Origin: Leptolyngbyaceae cyanobacterium JSC-12
GTDB taxonomy: Bacteria; Cyanobacteriota; Cyanobacteriia; Leptolyngbyales; Leptolyngbyaceae
NCBI GenBank assembly: GCA_000309945.1
Contig: CM001633.1
Coordinates: forward strand, 4,351,912 to 4,415,911
Length of the DNA: 64,000 nucleotides
Direction: 5' to 3'
Positions 1 to 7,576 of the stretch are shown in pieces. Both the position numbers and the translations under genes were made by a program. The notes below the pieces were generated by a model. It searched no databases. It was not told the origin of the DNA and was given only the letters and a program-made list of their open reading frames with translations. Each line of letters begins with the position of its first letter. The stretch's first letter is position 1.

Positions 1-411
1 TTAGGCTTTGGCATTGCTAACCCTAAGTTATTAAGTGGATTGTTTAAGGTCAAAGATAGCTACAACGTGGATGCGATCGCATGTTTAGTCGGTGCCGCTG
101 CCATGCGCGATCAAGCTTATAAGAATGAGTGCATCGCAAAGATTAAAGTGTCTCGTGCCAAATTAGCACTTGATTTAAAGCAGCTAGGCTTCCAGGTTTG
201 GGATTCTCAAACGAACTTTCTACTCGTTCAACCACCACAAGGTAAGGCTGAAGCAATTTATTTAGAACTGAAAGAACGCGGTATATTAGTGCGCTATTTC
301 AACCAACCGGGACTCGACGATAAACTCCGCATTACCGTCGGCACCGATGAGCAAAACCAAACCCTGACTGAAGCGCTTCTGCGTTGTCTGATGTCACTCC
401 ATCTGCACTAA
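1..411 (+). CDS. hisC: Histidinol-phosphate aminotransferase, C-terminal part
   Basis: The reading frame is open from base 1 and ends at a TAA at 409-411, so only the last 136 codons are in the window. The visible part begins LGFGIANP, which in class I/II PLP aminotransferases of the HisC type follows the PLP-lysine segment, and ends with a small C-terminal domain carrying LRITVGT, where the Arg normally contacts the substrate. HisC converts imidazole-acetol phosphate to histidinol phosphate in histidine synthesis, in the cytoplasm. The PLP lysine lies outside the window, so a related aromatic aminotransferase is possible. It converges on the xdhC gene 47 bases away. Confidence 0.8.
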   Translation, partial: LGFGIANPKLLSGLFKVKDSYNVDAIACLVGAAAMRDQAYKNECIAKIKVSRAKLALDLKQLGFQVWDSQTNFLLVQPPQGKAEAIYLELKERGILVRYFNQPGLDDKLRITVGTDEQNQTLTEALLRCLMSLHLH

Positions 412-458
412 CCACTTGAAAACGCCCATCACAAGGGGTGAAAGAAGTGGGGCGATCC

Positions 459-1463
459 CTACCAATTTGATAGACGAAGAAGCCCCTGGGACAGAGGCTT
501 TCCGCTGCCGCCGCGGCGCACGAGAATCAGTTCAGCGGCAATGCTGACGGCAATTTCTTCTGGGGTGAGAGCACCAATATCTAACCCGATTGGGGCATGG
601 ATGGATTGTAATTTGCTAACAGGAATTCCTGCTGATTCTAGGGCTTGAAATACCTGACGTACTCGCTTCTGGCTACCAATCATGCCGATGTATTGGCAGG
701 GAATGTCTCGTTGCAGTAGTGCTTTGAGCGCTTCGAGATCGTACTCATAACCGCGGGTGACCAGTGCTGCATAGAGTTGGCTGTGAGTCGCGAGGTATGA
801 AATGGCACGATCAATGGCATCAGTAAAAATGTGAACTGCTTGGGGATAGTGTTTGGCGTTTGCCCACTCTGGGCGATCGTCCTGCACGATGACTTGAAAG
901 CCAATTAAATCTGCAACCTTTGCCAATTGAATCCCGCAATGCCCTGCACCGACGATCAGGAGAGTGGGAGGCGGATAGAGGGTTTCAGTAAAGGAGGGGA
1001 AAGATAGGGCAGAGGAGGGAGATAAAGGAGAGGGGGAAGGGGAGAGGAGAAGGAAAGGCGATCGTAGTTGTTCCAATGGCGTAACGAGCGTAGCAGGTTG
1101 ACCGGACTCTAGAAGGGTGAGGATTTGCTGAACGAGGGCGATCGCGGCTTTCCCCTGCCAGCGCTCCAGCCAAACCTGCATCATGCCGCCACAAATGCCT
1201 TCCGTATTACGATGGGATGCTCCAGAAAGGTCGATTTCAACCCGCTGTTTCTCGCCCGTTTGCAGCACTTCCATTGCCTGACGAATGACTTTAGCTTCGC
1301 CTGCGCCACCGCCAATGGTGCCGATGACCTGTCCATTCGATTGAATAAACATCTTGGCTCCTACTTCGCGCGGCACTGAGCCTTTGACATCCGTGACCGT
1401 TGCCAGCACAACTGCACCTATTCGCAATGTCTGAGCCAATTGGCGATAAAAATCAAAGGACAT
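459..1463 (-). CDS. xdhC: XdhC/CoxI family molybdenum cofactor maturation protein
   Basis: XdhC proteins bind molybdenum cofactor, help its sulfuration and insert it into xanthine dehydrogenase. The N-terminal XdhC/CoxI domain has the typical VTDVKGSVPREVGAKM and GTIGGGAGEA segments and an EGICGGMMQVW motif. The C-terminal Rossmann domain starts LLIVGAGHCGIQLA and ends with GLDIGALTPEEIAVSIAAE. Between them sits a Ser/Pro-rich low-complexity linker of about 35 residues encoded by a purine-rich tract on the plus strand near 970-1065. The start is placed at an ATG (1463); a TTG nine codons upstream (1490) is an alternative. It is the last gene of the xdh operon, which fits its maturation role. 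Confidence 0.88.
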   Translation of the reverse strand: MSFDFYRQLAQTLRIGAVVLATVTDVKGSVPREVGAKMFIQSNGQVIGTIGGGAGEAKVIRQAMEVLQTGEKQRVEIDLSGASHRNTEGICGGMMQVWLERWQGKAAIALVQQILTLLESGQPATLVTPLEQLRSPFLLLSPSPSPLSPSSALSFPSFTETLYPPPTLLIVGAGHCGIQLAKVADLIGFQVIVQDDRPEWANAKHYPQAVHIFTDAIDRAISYLATHSQLYAALVTRGYEYDLEALKALLQRDIPCQYIGMIGSQKRVRQVFQALESAGIPVSKLQSIHAPIGLDIGALTPEEIAVSIAAELILVRRGGSGKPLSQGLLRLSNW

Positions 1464-1561
1464 GAATGACTTAGATTTGAAATTGACCAATTATTAGATT
1501 GAGGAATGTCTATGGGGTTTAGGTTAACGAGTAAAAGGGTTAAGTTTGAATCAGGAGGATA

Positions 1562-2314
1562 TTAAACAAGACTGTTTTTAATTCGGGTTTGGGTCTCTTC
1601 CAGAAAGGTGGTGAACACACGCACCAGTTTGTGGATGCCATCGCTGCCACCTGCGATCAAACCGCCCGTCAGCAGAGTATCTAAAGACCGAAAAATGAAG
1701 ATTTGCCCATTATAAAACATAGGTTCTTGATCAAATTCTTGAATTGTGACGAGAGTTTCTAAAGCACGAATGCCAACACCACTGATTAATAGGCCAATAA
1801 ATAATGCCAGCCAGAGTGCAATTCTGCGAGTTTCTGATTTGTATAGAGCACGCTTCAGCCTTAGATCTTTCGACCGTTCCATCTCCTGATGTAGTTGAGT
1901 ATTTAGCTCATTCGTATCACCGATTGTTTGTGCTGGATTGAATTGGGCAATAATGTCTTTTCGATCTCTGCTGGAGATCTCTTCCAGCCTAATCAGTGTT
2001 TCTAGTTGCTTATTTTCTGTTTCAATTTGTTCTTTAATTTCAGTAATTCTGCGTTCGGAATGCTTGACTTGATTATCTAAATTTTCGTCGATATCGCGTC
2101 TCCAGGGTGTGATAAATACTTCCAATGCTCGTTCTAAGAATAGTGAAATCAACAGCAGGAAGGTCAGCAATTGAATCACGTCGCTCCAGCCAAATGGTTT
2201 GAGGGTAAAGAGGTTGGGAGATTGAGAGGCGGGTAGCAAAATTGCTGTAAATAAACCAATCACCAGCAGGGTGAATAGGGGATTTCTGCTGCCAGGCTTT
2301 TGGGGAACGTTCAT
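1562..2314 (-). CDS. Membrane protein with a central coiled coil, unknown function
   Basis: This 250-residue product has two hydrophobic segments near the N-terminus (about 13-30 and 46-63), a charged region of about residues 70-150 rich in E, K, Q and R with heptad-like spacing (likely coiled coil), a hydrophobic segment at about 165-185, and a C-terminal hydrophobic or amphipathic stretch before ETQTRIKNSLV. I do not recognise a named family. It lies 13 bases downstream of xdhB and upstream of xdhC on the same strand, so it is probably co-transcribed with them. A role in anchoring or maturing the dehydrogenase is only a guess from position; it could be an unrelated insertion into the operon. 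Confidence 0.7.
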   Translation of the reverse strand: MNVPQKPGSRNPLFTLLVIGLFTAILLPASQSPNLFTLKPFGWSDVIQLLTFLLLISLFLERALEVFITPWRRDIDENLDNQVKHSERRITEIKEQIETENKQLETLIRLEEISSRDRKDIIAQFNPAQTIGDTNELNTQLHQEMERSKDLRLKRALYKSETRRIALWLALFIGLLISGVGIRALETLVTIQEFDQEPMFYNGQIFIFRSLDTLLTGGLIAGGSDGIHKLVRVFTTFLEETQTRIKNSLV

Positions 2315-2327
2315 TGCTTCATGAAGA

Positions 2328-4754
2328 CTATGACTGTGGAGTTACCCCTATCGTAGCTGCACCTTCCCTAATCTCGTCCGTTGCGTTATTGTTGACAATG
2401 GCGGGAACTGCGCCGTTGCCATTGGTGGAATTTAGCTGGGTCGTGGTAGGCTGCGATCGCAGCTGTTCGATCGCCATCAATGTTGCTTCTGGTGTAGCAG
2501 GGGAAGCAAGGGGAACATAAACGGGATTGTGTCCAAACTCAGCAACGGCAGCGCGAATTGCTTCCCGCACGGAGAGCGCCAGCATAAAGGGAGGTTCGCC
2601 TACAGCTTTGCTGCCGTAAATCGTGCCATCTTGCGAGGCGCGAGTGAGCAAGTGAACGTGGAACGCTTCAGGAATCTCACTGATGGTGGGAATTTTATAA
2701 GTGCTGGGAGCATAGGTGCGGAGCCGTCCCTGCTCATCCCATACCAATTCTTCCATTGTCAGCCAGCCCATGCCCTGGACGAATCCCCCTTCCACTTGCC
2801 CCTGATCCACTAGAGGATTCAGCGATTCGCCGACATCATGCACAATATCAACCTGACGCAGTTTGAAGGTGCCCGTGAAGCCATCGACCTCAACTTCGCT
2901 GACGGCTGCCCCGTAGGCAAAGTAGTAAAAGGGTCTGCCTTTGTAGGTTTCCTGATCCCAACACAGGTTGGGGGTGCGGTAGTAGCCAGTGGCAGAGAGT
3001 GAGACACGATTGTTGTAGGCATGTTTTACCACATCATCAAACGAGATGCGATCGCGGGGATAAGTGCGACAAAAAATCCAATCATCTTCAAACACCAATT
3101 CATCGGGCGTGTCCAGTTTCAGCATTTGCGCTGCCAGAGTTGCCAGTCGCGCTTTCACCGTTTCACAAGCATCTTTGACTGCCATGCCATTCAAATCGGC
3201 ACCGCTAGATGCTGCTGTTGCAGAAGTATTAGGCACTTTGTCGGTACTGGTGGGCATTATTCGGAAGCGATTGATATTTACACCCAGGGCTTTCGCCGCA
3301 ACTTGCAGCATTTTGGTGTGTAAGCCCTGTCCCATCTCGGTGCCACCATGGTTCAGTTGAATGCTGCCATCGGTATAGATGAGAATGAATGCACCCGCTT
3401 GATTGTACTGGGTTTTATTGAACGAGATGCCGAATTTGACAGGTGTGATTGCCAACCCGCGTTTTTTGTACGGGGTGACGCGGTTGAATTCTGCGATCGC
3501 CATCTTGCGTTCTGCAAAATTAGCATTCGCTTTTGCCTCATCCCACACACGAGCAATGCGGTTATCAAAAATCTCTTGCCCGTAGTGAGTGGTATTGGTT
3601 TCGCCCGTGCCGTGATAAAAATTGCGTTCTCGTACCACTTCGGGAGTTAAATTGAGCGATCGCGCCACCCGGTCAATTACCTCCTCAATCACGAGCATTC
3701 CCTGCGGTCCACCAAATCCTCGAAATGCCGTGCTGGAGGTTTTATTGGTTTTTGCCAGATAGCCGTGCACCTGTATGTGGGGAATATAGTAAGCGTTATC
3801 CACGTGCAACATGGCACGCAGTAGCACGGGCGGCGACAAATCCAGACTCCAACCAGCATCGGCATACAGGGCAACTTCTAATGCAGTCAATGTGCCATCG
3901 GGTTGAACCCCAACTTTGTAGCGTCCTAGATAGCCGTGGCGCTTGCCTGTAATCATCATGTCATGATGCCGCCGCAGCCGCACTCGTGCTGGTCGCCCCG
4001 TTTTGTAAGCAGCCAGTGCCACCGCTGCTGCCATTGGGTTTGCTTGCGATTCCTTTCCACCAAAGCCGCCACCCATCCGCAAACAGGTGACGACAATACG
4101 ATTGCTGGGCAGCCCCAACACCCGCCCCACAATCACCTGCGTTTCAGTAGGGTGCTGGGTAGAGGAATATACCTGGTAGTTGCCTTCCATATCGGGAATT
4201 GCCCAACTGGTGTGGGTTTCTAGGTAGAAATGATCCTGCCCGTTCATTTCCACTTCGCCTTTCAGAATGTATGCCGCTGTCTGGAATCCAATCTGCACGT
4301 CGCCGCGCCTGCAAATTTGTGGACTGGTATGGAAACTTTCGGTGGCGATCGCCTCCTGAATGGTCAAGACTGGTTTTAGTGGCTGATATTCCACTCGCAC
4401 CTTGTCCGCACCCAGTCGCGCCGCCGCTTCCGTCTCACCAACGACCCAGGCAACCACCTGCCCCCAATAGCTCACCGCATCACCAGGCAATAGCGGCTCA
4501 TCGTGGACAATCACACCCGTATCATTTTCGCCCGGAACATCGGCAGCCGTGAGGACAGTCACTACACCTTCAATCTCGTAGGCAGGAGTGGGATCAAGCT
4601 GGGTGATCACAGCTTTGGCATGGGGCGACAACACTGGATGGAGAGAGAGCATTCCCGATGGCGATCGCTGGTCATCCGTATAAACCGCTTTGCCGCTGAC
4701 GTGTCCTTCGGCGCTTTCGTGACTTTTGCGATGTCCTGCAATGCTCATGCCCAT
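2328..4754 (-). CDS. xdhB: Xanthine dehydrogenase, molybdopterin-binding subunit
   Basis: This is the large catalytic subunit, which oxidises hypoxanthine or xanthine at the molybdenum centre. The 808 residues match the usual length of bacterial XdhB. Visible motifs are GGGFGGKE and AFRGFGGPQGM in the Mo-pterin domains, GGTEMGQGLHTKM, VEGGFVQGMGW, and near the C-terminus GSKAVGEPPFMLALS, which contains the conserved catalytic Glu of the family. The ATG overlaps the end of xdhA by 10 bases, indicating translational coupling. Related molybdenum hydroxylases (aldehyde oxidase) share most motifs, but subunit organisation and the xdhC neighbour favour xanthine dehydrogenase. Confidence 0.92.
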   Translation of the reverse strand: MGMSIAGHRKSHESAEGHVSGKAVYTDDQRSPSGMLSLHPVLSPHAKAVITQLDPTPAYEIEGVVTVLTAADVPGENDTGVIVHDEPLLPGDAVSYWGQVVAWVVGETEAAARLGADKVRVEYQPLKPVLTIQEAIATESFHTSPQICRRGDVQIGFQTAAYILKGEVEMNGQDHFYLETHTSWAIPDMEGNYQVYSSTQHPTETQVIVGRVLGLPSNRIVVTCLRMGGGFGGKESQANPMAAAVALAAYKTGRPARVRLRRHHDMMITGKRHGYLGRYKVGVQPDGTLTALEVALYADAGWSLDLSPPVLLRAMLHVDNAYYIPHIQVHGYLAKTNKTSSTAFRGFGGPQGMLVIEEVIDRVARSLNLTPEVVRERNFYHGTGETNTTHYGQEIFDNRIARVWDEAKANANFAERKMAIAEFNRVTPYKKRGLAITPVKFGISFNKTQYNQAGAFILIYTDGSIQLNHGGTEMGQGLHTKMLQVAAKALGVNINRFRIMPTSTDKVPNTSATAASSGADLNGMAVKDACETVKARLATLAAQMLKLDTPDELVFEDDWIFCRTYPRDRISFDDVVKHAYNNRVSLSATGYYRTPNLCWDQETYKGRPFYYFAYGAAVSEVEVDGFTGTFKLRQVDIVHDVGESLNPLVDQGQVEGGFVQGMGWLTMEELVWDEQGRLRTYAPSTYKIPTISEIPEAFHVHLLTRASQDGTIYGSKAVGEPPFMLALSVREAIRAAVAEFGHNPVYVPLASPATPEATLMAIEQLRSQPTTTQLNSTNGNGAVPAIVNNNATDEIREGAATIGVTPQS

Positions 4755-6181
4755 ACCTCCAGGGGATACTGTTCCACTCCGCCCGTTTCCACAAAAAACT
4801 TCTCAAATAGATTAACCACCAGCAATTTGCGATATTCTGCGCTGCCTCGCAAATCAGTCAGTGGCGAGAACGCATCTTTCAATTGTTCCTTAGCCTGCTG
4901 AATTGTGGCTATATTCCACGGTTTGCCCACCAGCCATGCTTCCACCGCGATCGCTCGTGCTGGAGTTGCCGCCACTCCGCCGTATGCCAGACGCGCCTGC
5001 ATGATAGTATGGCTGGCATCCAAATCAACCGTAAAAGCCGCTGCCACAATGCTGATGTCGTCCGTCCCCCGTTTGCCAATTTTGTAAGACTGGCTCAACC
5101 GTGTCTCTGCTCCTGCTACCTTTGCTGTGGGAATTCGCACTGAGACAATCACTTCTCCCGGTTGCAAATCGGTTTGGCGATAGCCTTTAAAGAAAGTCGC
5201 CAATGGGATGACCCGCTCCCCCATGAGACTGGCAAGCCGCACCTCCGCATCCAGCGACAACAACACTGGGGGTAAATCACCAATGGGAGAAGCTGTGCCA
5301 ATATTGCCACCCAGGGTTGCCCGGTTTCGTACCTGCCGCGCCGCGAACCAGTGTAGCATTTCATCCAGGCTGGGAAATACGCCATGCAAACGGTCTTCAA
5401 TCGTGCTGAGGGGAACGGCTGCCCCAATTTCCACCCAATCCGGGGTTTGCTCCAAAAGGCTTAGTTCTTCCACCGCTTCCAGAGAAATCATCACCGGGTA
5501 GTGTTGCCGATGCCAGCTCATTTCCAGTCCCAAATCGGTGGCGCCTGCAACCAGAGTTGCAGCAGGATATTGCTGCAATAGATTCAACACGTCACTCAAC
5601 CGGGTAGGGCGGTAAAACTGTTGCTCGTTGCCCTGATAGCTCAAAGCCGGTAGCTCAACCGCGATCTGTTGCAGCTTTTCTGAGAAGCGATCGCAGGGCT
5701 GTTGATTTGCCACCAACTTAGCAGCGCGACGAATTGGCAAATAGCCCGTACAGCGACACAAATTGCCTTCCACTGCCACATCGTTCACCGTGCCTTCGTA
5801 ATAGGCAGCGAACAGGCTCATGATAAAGCCAGGAGTGCAGTAGCCGCACTGAGAGCCACCCGTTTGCACCATTGCTGCCTGTACAGGATGCAGTTGATCG
5901 TTGGCAATCCCTTCCACTGTGATGACCTCCCGTCCTGCGATCGCCCCCAGCGGGATCAGGCAACTGTTAACTGCTTGATAATGGGCTTTGCGATCGGCTC
6001 CCTGTCCTACTAAAACAACGGTGCAGGCTCCGCAATCGCCATCGCCACAGCCTTCTTTCGTGCCTACGCGACCGCTGTTTCGCAGATACTCCAGCAGTGT
6101 TGTAGTAGGGGACACTTCCTTAAGGTGAACGGTTGCTCCATTGAGTGTGAAAGTCAGGCGGTTTTCGAGGTCTGGTATCAC
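4745..6181 (-). CDS. xdhA: Xanthine dehydrogenase, iron-sulfur/FAD subunit
   Basis: This small subunit passes electrons from the molybdenum subunit through two 2Fe-2S clusters to FAD and NAD. The first cluster ligands are Cys45, Cys50, Cys53 (EGCGDGDCGACT) and Cys74; the second are Cys112, Cys115, Cys142 and Cys144 (QCGYCTPGF and GNLCRCTGY). The FAD-binding domain follows, with LVAGATDLGLE and a later ATLGGNIGTASPIGDLPP motif. The length of 478 residues fits XdhA with fused FeS and FAD domains. The reading frame begins with GTG at 6181. It is the first gene of the operon xdhA-xdhB-membrane protein-xdhC. Confidence 0.92.
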   Translation of the reverse strand: MIPDLENRLTFTLNGATVHLKEVSPTTTLLEYLRNSGRVGTKEGCGDGDCGACTVVLVGQGADRKAHYQAVNSCLIPLGAIAGREVITVEGIANDQLHPVQAAMVQTGGSQCGYCTPGFIMSLFAAYYEGTVNDVAVEGNLCRCTGYLPIRRAAKLVANQQPCDRFSEKLQQIAVELPALSYQGNEQQFYRPTRLSDVLNLLQQYPAATLVAGATDLGLEMSWHRQHYPVMISLEAVEELSLLEQTPDWVEIGAAVPLSTIEDRLHGVFPSLDEMLHWFAARQVRNRATLGGNIGTASPIGDLPPVLLSLDAEVRLASLMGERVIPLATFFKGYRQTDLQPGEVIVSVRIPTAKVAGAETRLSQSYKIGKRGTDDISIVAAAFTVDLDASHTIMQARLAYGGVAATPARAIAVEAWLVGKPWNIATIQQAKEQLKDAFSPLTDLRGSAEYRKLLVVNLFEKFFVETGGVEQYPLEVWA

Positions 6182-6296
6182 AAGTTTATTTTTTACAAGA
6201 GAATGAGCAAGGTGTATTCAACATTATTGCAACTGAAAATTACGAATCACGGCATCTCGTTAATTCTTGTTATATTGCATACTGTATACAAACAGG

Positions 6297-6326
6297 TTGA
6301 CGCTGACAAATGTTTTTCGAGATACA
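6297..6326 (+). promoter_or_regulatory. Possible sigma70-type promoter
   Basis: TTGACG at 6297-6302 is followed after 18 bases by GATACA at 6321-6326. It lies in the 274-base divergent gap between xdhA and the SH3 fragment and would read toward 6456. The -10 match is only partial, so this is tentative. Confidence 0.3.
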
Positions 6327-6455
6327 TTTTTTAGCAAGGCGTAGCGTGAATGACTTTGTTGCTCCTCTCAGCGGGTCTACACTGCTCATCAGTTTGGTAA
6401 CTGATTCAGCAAATCTGCTAAATCGGGTTCCCGTCCTTTCATTCCCAATACGTCC

Positions 6456-6818
6456 ATGAAGGAGCAAAAGGTAGGGTATGGGCTGGCAGGCGATCGCGTC
6501 ACGGTTTTAGAGCAGGTTGGCAGCAATGAGGGATATTTCTGGAACTATGTTCGCTTTGACAATACGCCCAATGCAGAAGGGTGGATACGGACAGATTACC
6601 TCTCCTTTCAGCTATCAGCAAACCAGACTCAAGGAATGCCGACTCGGCGCCAAACTTATCAAACCTCATCCCAAAGCCAGAATTACCTGGGTGATCGTCA
6701 ATCTACTGACCAGGGTACTTCTTCCTATCGCCAATCAGCCTATTCTCAACAAGCTAACTCATCAAACTCATTGTTGAACCTTCCCCAAATAATGTTGAAT
6801 TTGTTCAAAAAATCATAG
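6456..6818 (+). CDS. SH3-like domain protein, apparently 5'-truncated
   Basis: Residues 7-48 read VGYGLAGDRVTVLEQV then YFWNYVRF and AEGWIRTDYL, which are the second half of a bacterial SH3 (SH3b) domain; these domains usually bind peptidoglycan or other envelope ligands. The rest is a Ser/Gln-rich tail with no signature. A complete SH3b domain would begin with a segment like NVRSGPST upstream, but the frame is open only back to a TGA at 6402-6404 and that part does not look intact. There is no clear ribosome site before 6456 and no signal peptide. It may be a decayed gene, or a domain fragment that is still expressed. It lies 9 bases before the next gene. Confidence 0.5.
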   Translation: MKEQKVGYGLAGDRVTVLEQVGSNEGYFWNYVRFDNTPNAEGWIRTDYLSFQLSANQTQGMPTRRQTYQTSSQSQNYLGDRQSTDQGTSSYRQSAYSQQANSSNSLLNLPQIMLNLFKKS

Positions 6819-6827
6819 GTTGTTGAC

Positions 6828-7499
6828 ATGATGCAGGCTTTTCAGAGGCAGGATTCGTCTCATGCCAGTTTAATTGTGGAACATACTGTTCCGAAAGGGA
6901 AGGGGCTGTCATTTCGGTTTTGGCATGCGAATCTGACGCGCTCTGCTAAGAAGTATCCTGGCTTTATTCGGACTGATTTGTGTCCACCTGTGAAAGGTCG
7001 AGACTTAAAGTGGTACTCCATTATTCATTTCGATACGCCAGAGCATTTGAACCAATGGCTAAAGTCAGACGATCGCGAAACCCTGATCCAAGCAGGCCAA
7101 GATCTTTTCGAGTCTTATCAATTTAAGTCCTTCAACACGGGGTTGGAGGGTTGGTTTTCTACCAAAACTGGAACGGAACACATTGGATTCGGGCCACCTG
7201 CCTGGAAACAAAATTTGGCGGTTGTGTTTGGGCTGTATCCTGTCGTGATGCTTCAGTCAATGGTTTTTACAGCGTTGGGTATCATGCATGGGTGGTCACC
7301 GTCGATCGCCATGTTGATCAACAACTTAATTACATCTTCAATTTTGACCTGGATAGTGATGCCATTTGTTACTCGCTTATTAGGGTTTTGGCTGGTGCCT
7401 GCTTATCAACAAAGTGATCAACAAAAAGATGTTTTAGGGACAGTAATTATTTCACTGGCACTTATTGCGATCGCGGCTTTGTTTATGACAGTGGAATAG
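6828..7499 (+). CDS. ABM-fold domain membrane protein (first paralogue)
   Basis: The N-terminal half (about residues 10-110) resembles the antibiotic biosynthesis monooxygenase (ABM) ferredoxin-like fold of COG3224: LIVEHTVPKGKG, a FIRTDLCPPVKG segment and WYSIIHFDTPEHLNQWL. The C-terminal half has three hydrophobic segments (about 128-150, 158-180 and 200-220), so the ABM domain is membrane-anchored. Such proteins are uncharacterised; heme or small-molecule oxidation is known for other ABM members but cannot be claimed here. A paralogue of matching layout lies at 9606-10253; both share PPAWKQ, GLYP and VMPFV-RLL-FWL motifs. The glycine-rich surface protein gene lies between the two copies. 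Confidence 0.75.
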   Translation: MMQAFQRQDSSHASLIVEHTVPKGKGLSFRFWHANLTRSAKKYPGFIRTDLCPPVKGRDLKWYSIIHFDTPEHLNQWLKSDDRETLIQAGQDLFESYQFKSFNTGLEGWFSTKTGTEHIGFGPPAWKQNLAVVFGLYPVVMLQSMVFTALGIMHGWSPSIAMLINNLITSSILTWIVMPFVTRLLGFWLVPAYQQSDQQKDVLGTVIISLALIAIAALFMTVE

Positions 7500-7576
7500 G
7501 CTTGCTTGGCGCTCAGTAATCGTTCTATTTTACTTGCTGGTGTTCTCTTGTTGTTTTGAAAGCTTAAGTTCGTTGT

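Noticed and set aside
412-450. CCACTT / AAGTGG hairpin between hisC and xdhC
   Set aside because: Six-base stem with a long loop; could be a weak terminator but is not distinguishable from chance.
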